NCBI RefSeq assembly: GCF_009982895.1
Contig: NZ_WXZL01000010.1
Location: forward strand, 107,312 to 171,311
Length of the DNA: 64,000 nt
Direction of reading: 5' to 3'
Source of the DNA: Deinococcus alpinitundrae
GTDB taxonomy: Bacteria > Deinococcota > Deinococci > Deinococcales > Deinococcaceae
Below the pieces are notes generated by a model, which did no database searches, was not told the origin of the DNA, and was given only the letters and a program-made list of their open reading frames with translations. Made by a program: the position numbers and the translations under genes. Shown here piece by piece: positions 11,489-21,993 of this stretch (the first letter of the stretch is position 1; each line of letters begins with the position of its first letter).

Positions 11489-12853
11489 CACGCCGCGCTG
11501 CGCTCCGGCGGTCTGCCACACCACGCCGAGTGCGTCCTCAACGCTGCGCACGCCGCCGCCCTTACGCTCACCTTCCAGACCCGGGGGCACCACCAGGCGG
11601 TCGTAGCCGGTGCGGCGGGCTTCCTCGGCGCGGCGCTGCTGGCCGGTCACGGCGCGCACCTCTCCGGCCAAGCCGACCTCGCCGAACACCGCCACATCGC
11701 CGGGCAGCGCCTTGCCGACGACTGCCGAATACACCGCGATGGCAATGGCCAGGTCCAGGCCTGGGTCGAGCACCTTGAGGCCGCCCGCCAGGTTGACGTA
11801 AATGTCCAGCCCGCCCAGGTTGAGGTCAAGGCGGCGCTCCAGCACAGCCAGGACCACATCCACCCGGCGCGGATCGAGGCCCACGACGACCCGGCGCGGG
11901 TTGGGGTAGGGCGTCTTGGCTGCCAGCGCCTGCACTTCCAGCAGCATCGGGCGGTGGCCGTCGAGGGTGGCAGCGACCACGCTGCCCGGCACGCCGACCG
12001 GGCGCTCGGCCAGAAACGCCGCCGAGGGGTTGTCCACCGCGATCAGCCCCTCGGCGCGCATCTCGAAGACGCCGAGTTCACCCGCCTGCCCGAAGCGGTT
12101 CTTGACCGACCGCAGCAGCCGGTACTGGCCCACCGATTCCAGAAACACGGTGGTGTCCACGATGTGCTCCATCACCTTCGGCCCGGCCACCGTGCCTTCC
12201 TTGGTGACGTGGCCGACCAGCACCGTGGCCGTGCCGGATTCCTTGGCCGCACGGGTCAGCAAGCTGGTGGCCTCGCGCACCTGGGCCACGCCGCCCGACG
12301 CGCCGTCCCCCTCGATCTGCACCGTCTGGATGCTGTCCACGATGCACAGCGCGGGTTTGTGTTCCTGCATCAGGGCCGCGATGTGCTCGGCGCGCGTGTC
12401 GCGGGTCAGCTGGATGTCGGAAGTGACGCCCAACCGGTCGGCGCGAAGGCGGATCTGTTCGAGCGATTCCTCGCCCGCCACATACAGCACGGTGCGGCCA
12501 GAGAGCGAGAGCTGATGCGCCACCTGAAGCAGCAAGGTGGATTTGCCGATGCCGGGTTCGCCGCCGATCAATGTGACGCCGCCCGCCACCAAGCCGCCGC
12601 CCAGCACCCGGTCGAGTTCGGGCATTCCGCTGGCGAGCCGGGGTTCCTCGCGGCGCCCGACGCTGATCAGACCGGTCAGCTTGCCGCCGGTGACGCCGCC
12701 GTAGGCCCCGCCGATGGCCTTGCCCTTGCTGCTCAGGGCGGGGGTCTCCTCCTCGAAGCTGTTCCAGGCCTGGCAGTTGGGGCAGCGGCCCAGCGGTCCC
12801 GACGCCTGGTAGCCGCACGACTGGCAAACGTACTTGGTCTGAACGCGGGCCAT
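11486..12853 (-). CDS. radA: DNA repair protein RadA (Sms)
   Basis: 455 residues, normal length for RadA/Sms, a RecA-like hexameric helicase that extends D-loops in recombination. Seen: N-terminal C4 zinc finger (Cys10, 13, 24, 27), Walker [11 protein letters not shown] near residue 100, Walker B CIVDSIQT, the RadA-specific KNRFG motif, and the C-terminal Lon-protease-like domain ([12 protein letters not shown] onward). Complete, no odd substitutions. Its ATG shares a base with the stop of the upstream DUF2087 gene (TAATG), so translation is coupled. Relevant to the efficient recombination repair of this group. Confidence 0.97.
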   Translation of the reverse strand: MARVQTKYVCQSCGYQASGPLGRCPNCQAWNSFEEETPALSSKGKAIGGAYGGVTGGKLTGLISVGRREEPRLASGMPELDRVLGGGLVAGGVTLIGGEPGIGKSTLLLQVAHQLSLSGRTVLYVAGEESLEQIRLRADRLGVTSDIQLTRDTRAEHIAALMQEHKPALCIVDSIQTVQIEGDGASGGVAQVREATSLLTRAAKESGTATVLVGHVTKEGTVAGPKVMEHIVDTTVFLESVGQYRLLRSVKNRFGQAGELGVFEMRAEGLIAVDNPSAAFLAERPVGVPGSVVAATLDGHRPMLLEVQALAAKTPYPNPRRVVVGLDPRRVDVVLAVLERRLDLNLGGLDIYVNLAGGLKVLDPGLDLAIAIAVYSAVVGKALPGDVAVFGEVGLAGEVRAVTGQQRRAEEARRTGYDRLVVPPGLEGERKGGGVRSVEDALGVVWQTAGAQRGV

Positions 12854-13185
12854 TATTTGAGCGGTGGCTTGTGCAGCGCCGCCTCGGCCTGCGGGGTGGG
12901 CAGGGTGGCCGAGCCGGTGGGACGGCTCCCGGCCTTCCAGAACTGCTCGCCGTCGGTCATCAGGTAATCGCCCTCGACCAGTTCGCGGCGCAGCACCGAC
13001 ACGTCTTCCAGGGTGGTGTGGTCGTGCAGGAAGGTGTCGAGATCGGCGGCGGTGTAGAGGTGGCCGCCGTCGAGCTGGGCGGAGAGGTGGCTGAGCACGG
13101 CGAGCTGATGGGCACGGCGGCGGTCGCTGGGCCAGGTGGTCACGCGCCCATGCTCGTCTTGAAAGGCGGCAATACTTTTCGTCAT
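12853..13185 (-). CDS. DUF2087-like small protein
   Basis: 110-residue soluble protein with features of DUF2087 (winged-helix-like): an [32 protein letters not shown] core and the [24 protein letters not shown] segment, which resembles the RRxLVDxGxLxRxxxGxxYW motif of the family. First gene of the DUF2087-radA-PIN/TRAM cluster and coupled to radA by a TAATG overlap. Start ATG selected because a TANNNT box (13193-13198) lies 7 nt upstream. A DNA-binding role is inferred only. Confidence 0.7.
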   Translation of the reverse strand: MTKSIAAFQDEHGRVTTWPSDRRRAHQLAVLSHLSAQLDGGHLYTAADLDTFLHDHTTLEDVSVLRRELVEGDYLMTDGEQFWKAGSRPTGSATLPTPQAEAALHKPPLK

Positions 13186-13192
13186 GCCCCGG

Positions 13193-13198
13193 ATGCTA
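13193..13198 (-). promoter_or_regulatory. -10 box TAGCAT, 7 nt before the DUF2087-radA operon
   Basis: TANNNT hexamer 7 nt before the ATG with no Shine-Dalgarno; probable leaderless promoter of the DUF2087-radA operon. I did not see the Deinococcus radiation/desiccation motif here. Confidence 0.4.
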
Positions 13199-13660
13199 GC
13201 GGGTTTGGCCCCAGGAAACTGGAAGTTGGATGGCCGGAAAGAAAGCGGTGCGCTTCGCTTTCTGACCCAGTCCGCCACGCCCGCAACCCGTTGCACAGCA
13301 CGGAGGCGAGAAAAAACAAAACGCACCCTGCCTTCCAACTCTCCTGGCCGGGCAGGTCTTCGCCGCAAAGGCCACGCCTTGACCGCCCCACACCACGCTC
13401 TGGAACGCCGCCGCAAGCAGCCAAATGAAATGCCGGAAGCTCCATCCCGAGCGGAGCGACCTCCTTCCACTCCCCACCGGGGAGGGGGCTGGGGGAGAGG
13501 GACGACCGCAAAAGCCTGAAAGCCGAAGCCACTTGACCTTTCCACCCAGCGCACAAAACAAAGCTGGCCCCCACTCTCCTAGGCCCGCAGCCGCTAAGAT
13601 GCAAAGCTGCGGTGCGCGCGAGTGACTTAGATCTTCCGGCACCCTCACCCCGGAGGAGTT
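13199..13660. repeat. Non-coding stretch with repeat-like features
   Basis: About 460 nt without a convincing gene. It contains a 15-nt inverted repeat (13470-13484, CTCCCC/GGGGAG) inside a C/G-homopolymer-rich tract followed by GGGGGAGAGG, a pattern common in interspersed small repeats of Deinococcus chromosomes, and a second Pro/Arg-coding-like tract at 13300-13400. Several short ORFs cross it in different frames but none has a ribosome site or recognisable product. The promoter of the radical SAM gene should lie at its right end but I cannot place it. Confidence 0.4.
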
Positions 13661-15190
13661 TTGAGCTACTGGCGTACCCAAATCAAACCGCTGCTGGACG
13701 CCGAGACCGGCACCATGTTCAAACAGGCCCCCATCCGCGTGTCGCTGGTGTTTCCTAACCGCTACTCGGTGGGCATGGCGAGCTTAGGCTTTCAGGTCAT
13801 CTACCGGATGTTCAACAACGAGGAAGGCGTGGCCTGCGAGCGGGCCTTTTTGCCCGACGACGTGGAGCAGTTTGAGAAGCAAAATCAGTCACTGCCTACT
13901 GTGGAGAGCGGCAAAGACGCGGGCGACTGCGAACTGTTCGCCATGAGCGTGAGCTTCGAACTCGATCTGACCAACATCATCCGCACGCTCGATCTGGCCG
14001 GACTGCGGCCCCTGCGCAGCGAGCGTAACGACACCGACGCCATCGTGATGATCGGCGGCCCGCTGACGAGTTCCAACCCGTATCCGCTGACTCCCTTTGC
14101 CGATCTGATCGTGATCGGCGACGGCGAACAAATCGTGCCGATGGTGAGCGAGGCGCTACGGGCCTCTGATACCCGTGAGGATTTCTACGACCTCGTTGAC
14201 GGCATGCCGGGCATCTTTCTTCCGGCAAGGCATACCGTCGAGCCGAACTGGGCCACCGCGCCCAAGGAGCTGCTGCCCGCCTACTCACAGATCGTGACCC
14301 CGCACAGCGAACTCTCCAACATGTTCCTGATCGAGGCGCAGCGCGGCTGCCCACGCCCCTGCACCTTCTGCCTGGCGCGCACCATGTACGGCCCCAACCG
14401 CAACAACGGCGGCGACGAGTTGCTCGCCCACATTCCCGACTGGGCGCAGAAGGTGGGGCTGGTGGGCGCGGCGCTCTCCGACTTTCCGCACACCAAGTAT
14501 GTGGGGCGCACCCTCACCGAGCGCGGCGTCAAGCTGGGCGTCAGCAGCATTCGCGCCGATACGGTGGACGAGGAACTGGCCGAGATTCTGAAGGCAGGTG
14601 GCCTGCGCACCTTCACGGTGGCTTCCGACGCGCCGTCCGAGCGCCTGCGCCGCTGGTTGAAGAAGGGCATCACCACCGAGGACCTGCTCAAGACCGCCCA
14701 GATCAGCCGCGACCTGAAGTTCTCGGGCCTCAAGGTCTACATGATGATCGGGCTGGGGCCGGAGAACGACGAGGACATCTCCGAGCTGATCTCATTTACC
14801 AAGGAACTTGCCCAAGTCAACCGCATCGCGCTGGGTATCTCGCCATTCGTGCCCAAGCGGCACACACCGCACTTTCAGGACTCGTTCGCGGGCGTCAAGG
14901 TCATCGAGGCGCGGCTCAAGCGCATCCAGAAGGAACTGCGCACCACCGCCGAGCTTCGCAACGTGTCGGCCAAGTGGGCCTGGGTCGAATCCGTGATTGC
15001 ACGCGGCGGGCCGGAGATCGGCATGGCGGCCTATCAGATCTACCGCAACGAGAGTATCGGGGCCTGGAAAAAGGCGCTGGAAGAGGTGGGTTGGAGCGAC
15101 GAGTTCGAGGCCAACGAGAGCCGCATCGAGCTTCCGGCAGGCCAGATCGTGCGCGGCGCAAGCGGACAACACGAGGGGCTGGCGGTCTAG
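13661..15190 (+). CDS. B12-binding-type radical SAM protein
   Basis: 509-residue cytoplasmic protein. N-terminal part (about 1-210) resembles the cobalamin-binding fold of B12 radical SAM enzymes (the YSVGMASLGFQ and VMIGGPLTSSNP stretches); the radical SAM domain follows with the cluster motif CPRPCTFC near residue 230 and the GLGPENDEDI segment near 365. Related to the TIGR03960-type proteins that often accompany a TIGR03936 partner; no partner is seen here. Start is a TTG with the ribosome site GGAGGAG very close; an alternative start a few codons in cannot be excluded. Reaction unknown. Confidence 0.85.
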   Translation: MSYWRTQIKPLLDAETGTMFKQAPIRVSLVFPNRYSVGMASLGFQVIYRMFNNEEGVACERAFLPDDVEQFEKQNQSLPTVESGKDAGDCELFAMSVSFELDLTNIIRTLDLAGLRPLRSERNDTDAIVMIGGPLTSSNPYPLTPFADLIVIGDGEQIVPMVSEALRASDTREDFYDLVDGMPGIFLPARHTVEPNWATAPKELLPAYSQIVTPHSELSNMFLIEAQRGCPRPCTFCLARTMYGPNRNNGGDELLAHIPDWAQKVGLVGAALSDFPHTKYVGRTLTERGVKLGVSSIRADTVDEELAEILKAGGLRTFTVASDAPSERLRRWLKKGITTEDLLKTAQISRDLKFSGLKVYMMIGLGPENDEDISELISFTKELAQVNRIALGISPFVPKRHTPHFQDSFAGVKVIEARLKRIQKELRTTAELRNVSAKWAWVESVIARGGPEIGMAAYQIYRNESIGAWKKALEEVGWSDEFEANESRIELPAGQIVRGASGQHEGLAV

Positions 15191-15195
15191 CCTTC

Positions 15196-15246
15196 AGCAA
15201 AAGGAAAAGGCGCGGCGTTCCATTAGAGGAGCCGCGCCCTTTGCTG
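15196..15246. terminator. Terminator between radical SAM and SdpI genes
   Basis: Stem AAAGGCGCGGC pairing with GCCGCGCCCTTT, extended by AGCAA/TTGCT, lying between convergent genes. Confidence 0.7.
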
Positions 15247-15251
15247 ACCGC

Positions 15252-15923
15252 CTACCCTCGAACGCTGCGAACCGGCTCCGGGGCGGGATCTTGCCGATAA
15301 TCCAGATAAGACAGGTAGGTCAGCCAGCCGATGCCGCCGAAGAGGGTCAGCACAAACCCCAGCGGCATCAGCCACGGAAGCAGCCACGCGCTGGGAACGA
15401 GCAGGCCGACGATCAGACTCAGCAGCCCGAAGCACACCAGAAACACCCCGCCCCGGCGCTGGCTTTTGTGCCAGGCCCGCTTGCTCAGAAAGGTCCAGGG
15501 GGTGCGGAAGCCCACCCATGGACTCGGCTGCACTTTACCCATCACATTGCCGAGCAGCACAAAGACTAGGCCCATTCCCAGCAAGACAGCGCGTTCAGGG
15601 GTCCAGTCCAGCGCGTACTGGGCGGTGATACATAGGCCCAGCAGGCTCAGGCCCAGCCGCACCACCCGCATGATCTCCGTGTTTTTTGGCATGCGGGACT
15701 GCAAGGCGATCAGCAGCAGCGAGACCGCCAGCAAGATCAGCGGTACCAGCGCCAGCGCCTCGAAGCGCCCGCCATACCGGTCTATTTCGCCCTGAACGTT
15801 CCAGTGGACCGGCAGGGTTTCGGGAATGCGGTTCCAGGTCCAGACGATCAACGCGGCGTTGACGGCCAGCACCAGCAAAGTCGACCCTTCCTGTTTGACC
15901 GAGATGATGGCATGTTCATTCAT
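15252..15923 (-). CDS. SdpI family integral membrane protein
   Basis: 223 residues, about six TM helices. N-terminal DUF1648-type segment (PETLPVHWNVQGEIDRYGG) and the SdpI signature near residues 130-160 (GNVMGKVQPSPWVGFRTPWT, then AWHKSQRRGG). In Bacillus SdpI is the immunity membrane protein against the SdpC toxin and also titrates the repressor SdpR. The ATG overlaps the stop of the upstream sdpR-like gene by 4 nt (ATGA). No SdpA, SdpB or SdpC homologue is encoded nearby, so it would be an orphan immunity or envelope-sensing module. Confidence 0.9.
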   Translation of the reverse strand: MNEHAIISVKQEGSTLLVLAVNAALIVWTWNRIPETLPVHWNVQGEIDRYGGRFEALALVPLILLAVSLLLIALQSRMPKNTEIMRVVRLGLSLLGLCITAQYALDWTPERAVLLGMGLVFVLLGNVMGKVQPSPWVGFRTPWTFLSKRAWHKSQRRGGVFLVCFGLLSLIVGLLVPSAWLLPWLMPLGFVLTLFGGIGWLTYLSYLDYRQDPAPEPVRSVRG

Positions 15924-16210
15924 GGTCTGCTCTCCCCTTTCAAGTGAGTGTCCGGCTCGCCGAACAGGCCCAGCAGTCCTATCAGCACGTCCTGAAACAC
16001 GGTGGTATTGAGCCGGTAGAGCACCGTCGTGCCGCGCTTCTCGGTCTGCACCAGATCGGCGGCCTTCAGCACCGCGAAGTGGCCGCTGAGGGTACTTTTG
16101 GTGAGCGGAAACAGCTCGGCCAGCTCGCCCGCCGTGCGCTCGCCGCCGCGCAACTCGCGCAGAATCTCGCGGCGGGTGGGGTCGGCCAGCGCTTTGAAGA
16201 CTTCATTCAC
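15920..16210 (-). CDS. ArsR-family repressor, SdpR-like
   Basis: 96-residue winged-helix protein: the recognition helix region reads PLTKSTLSGHFAVLKAADLV, as in SdpR, and the EKRGTTVLYRLN wing follows. No metal-binding Cys pair, fitting the SdpR subgroup. GTG start at 16210 chosen for its GGAG ribosome site 5 nt upstream; the longer ORF would translate the operator. Expected to autorepress the sdpR-sdpI operon through the inverted repeat at 16227-16250. Confidence 0.85.
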   Translation of the reverse strand: MNEVFKALADPTRREILRELRGGERTAGELAELFPLTKSTLSGHFAVLKAADLVQTEKRGTTVLYRLNTTVFQDVLIGLLGLFGEPDTHLKGESRP

Positions 16211-16226
16211 TGTGTCTCCTATTTTG

Positions 16227-16250
16227 TTATTTCGCCAACTAACGAAATAA
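16227..16250. promoter_or_regulatory. Operator for the SdpR-like repressor
   Basis: Perfect 8-bp inverted repeat TTATTTCG/CGAAATAA with an 8-bp spacer, 17 nt before the sdpR start codon and covering the expected transcription start; typical spacing for an ArsR dimer. Confidence 0.75.
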
Positions 16251-16275
16251 TAAACATTCATCCAACACCTGTCAA
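16247..16275 (-). promoter_or_regulatory. Sigma-70 type promoter of sdpR-sdpI
   Basis: TTGACA (16270-16275) and TATTAT (16247-16252) separated by 17 nt, reading leftward; the -10 overlaps the operator by 4 bp, so repressor binding would block the polymerase. Confidence 0.8.
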
Positions 16276-16287
16276 GCCCAGGAGGAC

Positions 16288-16293
16288 TATCCT
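16288..16293 (+). promoter_or_regulatory. -10 box TATCCT, 6 nt before the PLP enzyme gene
   Basis: TANNNT hexamer 6 nt before the ATG; its upstream region overlaps the divergent sdpR promoter, so the two transcripts may influence each other. Confidence 0.4.
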
Positions 16294-16299
16294 GAAGGC

Positions 16300-17511
16300 A
16301 TGACCCTGACTTCTCCGCTCAGCCTGGAGCAAATCCGCCAGCAGTTTCCGCCGCTCCAGCACGGCTTGATCTACTTCGACAACGCGGCGGGCGGCCTGCT
16401 GCCCACGCGCAGCATCACGGCCATCACCGACCACCTGATGCGCTACGGCGCGACCAACTCCACGCCTGGGCACGCCGCCGGAGCCGAGATCATGGCGCTG
16501 AAAGTGCGGGCGCGGGAAGCCACCGCCGCCTTCATCAACGCCGCACCGGGCGAGGTGGCGCTGGCGCAGAGCAGCACCGCGCTGAACTTCCGGCTGGCCG
16601 CCGCCTTCGCGCGGCTGTGGGGCGAGGGCGACGAGATCGTTATTTCCGAATTGGAGCACGAGGCCAACGCCAGCCCCTGGCGCGAGCTGGAACGGGTGGG
16701 CGTGAAGGTGAACATCTGGCGCACGCAGGGCGACATGACGCTGGCAGTCAGCGACCTGGAAGCGCTCCTGACCCCGCGCACCCGGCTGGTAGCAGTGACG
16801 GCGGCCAGCAACGCGCTGGGTATCACGGTGGACATTCCCGCCGTCAGCCGGGCCGTTCACGCCGCAGGCGGCTGGCTGATGGTGGACGCCGTTCACGCCG
16901 CGCCGCACACCCTGATCGACGTGCAGGCCTGGGGCTGCGACTTCCTGTGTTTCAGCCCCTACAAAGTCTGGGCACCGCACCTGGGGGCGCTGTACGTGCG
17001 CGGCGAGCTGCTGGCGGGCCTGCCGGTGCCCAAGCTGGAATTCGTGGCCGAGGACGATATCACCAAGTTGGAGCACGGCACGCCGCAGTACGAACTGCTG
17101 GCCGGATGGCTGGGCACGCTCGAGTATCTGGCCGAGCTGGGCGGTCAGCAGACGTTCAGCCGCGCCGCGCTGGAGGCCGCTTATGAGCGCATTCACGCGC
17201 TGGAAGCACCTTTGCTCGCGCAGATGCTTAGCGGCTTGCAGGGCACCGATGGTGTCAGCGTCTACGGCCCCGAGACCACCGAACAGCGGGTCGGCACGCT
17301 GGGCTTCCGGGTGGCGGGCGAGTCGCCGCTGACAACCGCCGAGCGCCTGATGCGCTCGGGCGTCAGCGTGGCGGCGGGGCACTTCTACGCCGTGATGCCG
17401 GTCAAGCGCCTGAATCTCTATCCCGACGGCGTGGTGCGGGTCAGCCTGGCGCATTACACCTCGGCGGCGGACGTGGACGCCCTGCTGGCGGCGGTGAAGT
17501 CAGGCCGCTGA
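16300..17511 (+). CDS. Cysteine desulfurase-like aminotransferase class V protein
   Basis: 403-residue PLP enzyme of the TIGR01976 type. Seen: substrate loop IYFDNAAGGLLP, the SELEHEANASPW segment, the cofactor-binding VDAVHAAPH, and the Schiff-base lysine in FSPYKVWAPHLG. Unlike true NifS/IscS/SufS enzymes I find no catalytic Cys in the expected loop, so it may act on another amino acid or be a lyase. No iron-sulfur or thiolation genes next to it. ATG start with a TATCCT -10 box just upstream, probably leaderless. Confidence 0.82.
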   Translation: MTLTSPLSLEQIRQQFPPLQHGLIYFDNAAGGLLPTRSITAITDHLMRYGATNSTPGHAAGAEIMALKVRAREATAAFINAAPGEVALAQSSTALNFRLAAAFARLWGEGDEIVISELEHEANASPWRELERVGVKVNIWRTQGDMTLAVSDLEALLTPRTRLVAVTAASNALGITVDIPAVSRAVHAAGGWLMVDAVHAAPHTLIDVQAWGCDFLCFSPYKVWAPHLGALYVRGELLAGLPVPKLEFVAEDDITKLEHGTPQYELLAGWLGTLEYLAELGGQQTFSRAALEAAYERIHALEAPLLAQMLSGLQGTDGVSVYGPETTEQRVGTLGFRVAGESPLTTAERLMRSGVSVAAGHFYAVMPVKRLNLYPDGVVRVSLAHYTSAADVDALLAAVKSGR

Positions 17512-17519
17512 CTCTCGGT

Positions 17520-17570
17520 GAAGGGCAATGGGGACCAGGCCGTTCGGTTGCCTGGTCCCCATTGCCCTTC
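17520..17570. terminator. Bidirectional terminator, 20-bp perfect stem
   Basis: Arms 17520-17539 and 17551-17570 are perfectly complementary with an 11-nt loop, placed between two convergent genes. Confidence 0.9.
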
Positions 17571-17579
17571 CGCTCCGCG

Positions 17580-18467
17580 CTATTCCCAGGCCTCGCCCAG
17601 CACCTCGTCGGGCAACCGCTCGTCCAGCGGTACCTGATCGGCCCAGACCTTCATATCGGTGAGGCGGGCCGCGCCGAAGGTGGTGGTGAAGGCCACGTCG
17701 GCGGCGTCGCGCCCGGTGGCGATCAGGATGCGGCCGATCCGGGGGTGGTTGTGGCGGGCGTCGAAGTTGCGCCACTCGCCGCCCAAGTAGGCCTGAAACC
17801 AGGCGTGGAAGTCCATCGGCACGCCGTCGGGCGGAATGCCGATGTCGCCCAGATAGCCGCAGACGTAGCGCGCCGGAATGTTGAGCGCCCGGCAAAACGC
17901 CACACCCATGTGCGCAAAATCGCGGCAGACCGCCTTGCCCGAGGCGTAGGCCTGCTGGGCGGTAGTGGTGGAGTTGCTGCCCACCCCGTAGATGCACGAG
18001 CCGTAGAGGTGATCGCTGATGGCCTGCACCTGTGCCCAGCCGCCCTGAATGTGCCCGAAGCGCTCCCAGGCCTCGGCGGCCAGCAAATCGGAATCGACGT
18101 AGCGGCTGGGCAAGAGGAAGCGCAGCGTGTCGTCGGGCAATTCTTCGACCGGGGTCTTGGGCAGCTCGGGAGACTGCGGATCGGGCAGGCCCGACACGTC
18201 CACCAGCAAGTCGTGGCTGACCACCAGATTGCCGGGCTGGGCCAGCATGCGCCACACCACGTTGCCGTGGGCATCGTCGTAGCGGTACAGATGGGTCACG
18301 CCGCTGCGCGGGGTCACGGCGCGGCGGGCCTCGATGATGTGCTGGCTGGGGCGCTCGGTGGGTTCGACGACAAACAGCATCGGGGTCGGAAACGGCACTT
18401 CGAAGGTGAGCGAGAAGCCTACGCGGACGCGGATCAGGTCGGTCATGGACAAAGCGGGCGCAGACAT
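17580..18467 (-). CDS. Transglutaminase-like domain protein
   Basis: 295 residues. N-terminal beta-rich region (1-120) followed by a transglutaminase-like core with the catalytic triad visible as Cys in GKAVCRDFAH, His in DFHAWFQAY and Asp in FDARHNHPR. This Cys-His-Asp family (protease or amidase-like) is widespread in bacteria and often linked to peptide or peptidoglycan processing; no signal peptide is seen, suggesting a cytoplasmic role. ATG at 18467, or the internal ATG seven codons on. Ends at the shared terminator. Confidence 0.85.
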   Translation of the reverse strand: MSAPALSMTDLIRVRVGFSLTFEVPFPTPMLFVVEPTERPSQHIIEARRAVTPRSGVTHLYRYDDAHGNVVWRMLAQPGNLVVSHDLLVDVSGLPDPQSPELPKTPVEELPDDTLRFLLPSRYVDSDLLAAEAWERFGHIQGGWAQVQAISDHLYGSCIYGVGSNSTTTAQQAYASGKAVCRDFAHMGVAFCRALNIPARYVCGYLGDIGIPPDGVPMDFHAWFQAYLGGEWRNFDARHNHPRIGRILIATGRDAADVAFTTTFGAARLTDMKVWADQVPLDERLPDEVLGEAWE

Positions 18468-18612
18468 GACTTATCTTTTCACAGATTGCCCAGATCGCAA
18501 GGCGCAGCGGCCTGGGACCCTGCCGTGAGGCGCAACCTGGGCCGCCGTCGCCGAACAATTCGCAGCAGCCCCCGACTTCGGTTTCCGTGTGGCCCGCCCC
18601 GCGTGTTTGATT

Positions 18613-18618
18613 TACCCT
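18613..18618 (+). promoter_or_regulatory. -10 box TACCCT, 5 nt before the DUF255 gene
   Basis: TANNNT hexamer directly before the ATG with only 5 nt between; leaderless-type layout. Confidence 0.35.
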
Positions 18619-18623
18619 GAGGC

Positions 18624-20657
<2,034 letters not shown>

Positions 20658-20772
20658 TCGGTCGGGGCTGACCTGGCCGGGCGGGCCATCCTCAAGGAAG
20701 CCAGAAGCGCTCCTCAGCCGCCGTCCACGCCCGAAGCCCAGACTGAACTCATCTCACGCCAGGAGGCTCCCC

Positions 20773-21333
20773 ATGACCAAGCAGGGCGATCCGCACAACG
20801 ATCTGAGCACGCCGCACGATCCCAAGGACGACCACGAGTCGCACTACACCACCGCGCCTGCCGAGGACCGGGTGGGCACCCAGGACCGGGGCATCGGCGG
20901 CATCCAGAACCAGGACGACCACCTCTCCGGTGAGGGCGCGCAGACCTTCAAGGGCCTCAATGCCCTGGTGACGCGCGATCCCGACGCCTTCGAGCACGCG
21001 CCGCAGGACCCGGCCTACGCGGGCGCGGACACCCCAGTAGGCAGTCTGGGCGGAATGCCGCCTGCCGTGAGCATGCCCGGTGAGCTGTCTGGCGGTGTGG
21101 CCAGCGTCGCCACCACCGGACTGCTGCCGGGCGGCAACACCGGCGGGGTCATGCTACCCGATCCCTTCCTGGCCCGCGACATCGACCCCAACCCGGCCTA
21201 CACCCCGCCCAGCGAGCAGCGCAGCACCCATCCCAACGAGGGCACAGCAGATTTACCCGCAGGTGCACCCAGCGAGGGGTACCTCAAGGGCAACCTCAAC
21301 GACACCGTCAGCACCGACAAGGACGGGTCGTGA
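20773..21333 (+). CDS. Hydrophilic, probably disordered protein (unknown)
   Basis: 186 residues rich in Asp, Gly, Pro, Thr and Asn, with few aromatic or long-aliphatic residues. No signal peptide, TM helix or known domain. A short hydrophobic patch at about 100-125 (GELSGGVASVATTGLLPGG) is the only exception. Composition is like hydrophilins linked to water stress, and Deinococcus genomes carry many lineage-specific proteins of this kind. Good ribosome site AGGAGG before ATG. The stop overlaps the GTG of the next gene by 4 nt, so the pair is coupled. Confidence 0.65.
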   Translation: MTKQGDPHNDLSTPHDPKDDHESHYTTAPAEDRVGTQDRGIGGIQNQDDHLSGEGAQTFKGLNALVTRDPDAFEHAPQDPAYAGADTPVGSLGGMPPAVSMPGELSGGVASVATTGLLPGGNTGGVMLPDPFLARDIDPNPAYTPPSEQRSTHPNEGTADLPAGAPSEGYLKGNLNDTVSTDKDGS

Positions 21334-21605
21334 CCGACCCCGCAGACCTGAATGGCAGCGCTCTACCGACGCCGGACAATGCAGGGGACGTCCCGGCCAA
21401 CAGCGGCAGCGACCTGCCCACCAACGAGGCGATGGGCGGTCTCAGCAGCAGCGTGGGGGGCATGAGCCGGGCACCGAGGGTCAACGATGCCATCGTGGAC
21501 GAGACCGGCGGTACGGGCGCAGCAGGCCTCAGCCGCGACCCCGGCGACGCGGCAGGCGCGCCAGTCCATCAGGTGTCGGGCAAGAAGACAGACGAAGTGC
21601 CGTAG
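21330..21605 (+). CDS. Small hydrophilic protein (unknown), coupled to the preceding gene
   Basis: 91 residues, Gly/Ala/Asp/Ser rich, no predicted structure apart from short helices. The GTG start lies in a GTGA overlap with the upstream stop. The tail VHQVSGKKTDEVP is basic-acidic. Shares composition, though not obvious sequence, with the preceding protein; both may be stress-related lineage-specific proteins. Ends 13 nt before the stop of the convergent Rieske gene. Confidence 0.55.
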   Translation: MTDPADLNGSALPTPDNAGDVPANSGSDLPTNEAMGGLSSSVGGMSRAPRVNDAIVDETGGTGAAGLSRDPGDAAGAPVHQVSGKKTDEVP

Positions 21606-21617
21606 CCATCTAGTTAA

Positions 21618-21944
21618 TTAGAGCGGGAGCACGTACACCTGCCCGCCGTCCACTTCGGTCCTGAACATCTTGACCGGCTTGACGGCGGGCAGCGTCTTGG
21701 CCTTGCCGGTGGCGAGTTCGAACTTGGCTCCGTGCTTCTCGCAGGTGATCCGGCCGTTGTCCACGTCACCGCCGAGCAGCGGGAAGTCCTTGTGGGTGCA
21801 GTTGTTCTTGAGGGCGTGATACTGCCCCTCATAGTTGACGACCACCACCGACTGACCACCCACACTCACCTCGGTCTGGCTGCCTTCGGGAAGTTCCGCC
21901 GCCGCGCCCACCAGGACGCGCTCAAGTTGCGCTTGCTCACTCAT
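21618..21944 (-). CDS. Rieske [2Fe-2S] ferredoxin-like protein
   Basis: 108-residue soluble Rieske domain. The cluster ligands are Cys49 and His51 ([11 protein letters not shown]) and Cys68 and His71 (CEKHGAKF). Length fits a stand-alone Rieske ferredoxin such as those feeding ring-hydroxylating or nitrite-reductase-like oxygenases; no oxygenase is nearby, so the partner is unknown. The box TAGACT (21952-21957) lies 7 nt before the ATG. Confidence 0.93.
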   Translation of the reverse strand: MSEQAQLERVLVGAAAELPEGSQTEVSVGGQSVVVVNYEGQYHALKNNCTHKDFPLLGGDVDNGRITCEKHGAKFELATGKAKTLPAVKPVKMFRTEVDGGQVYVLPL

Positions 21945-21951
21945 GCCCGGC

Positions 21952-21957
21952 AGTCTA
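21952..21957 (-). promoter_or_regulatory. -10 box TAGACT, 7 nt before the Rieske gene
   Basis: TANNNT hexamer at leaderless distance from the ATG, no Shine-Dalgarno between. Confidence 0.45.
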
Positions 21958-21993
21958 GCGAACCGGGGGCGCTACCACCGGAGGCCCGCAGCA

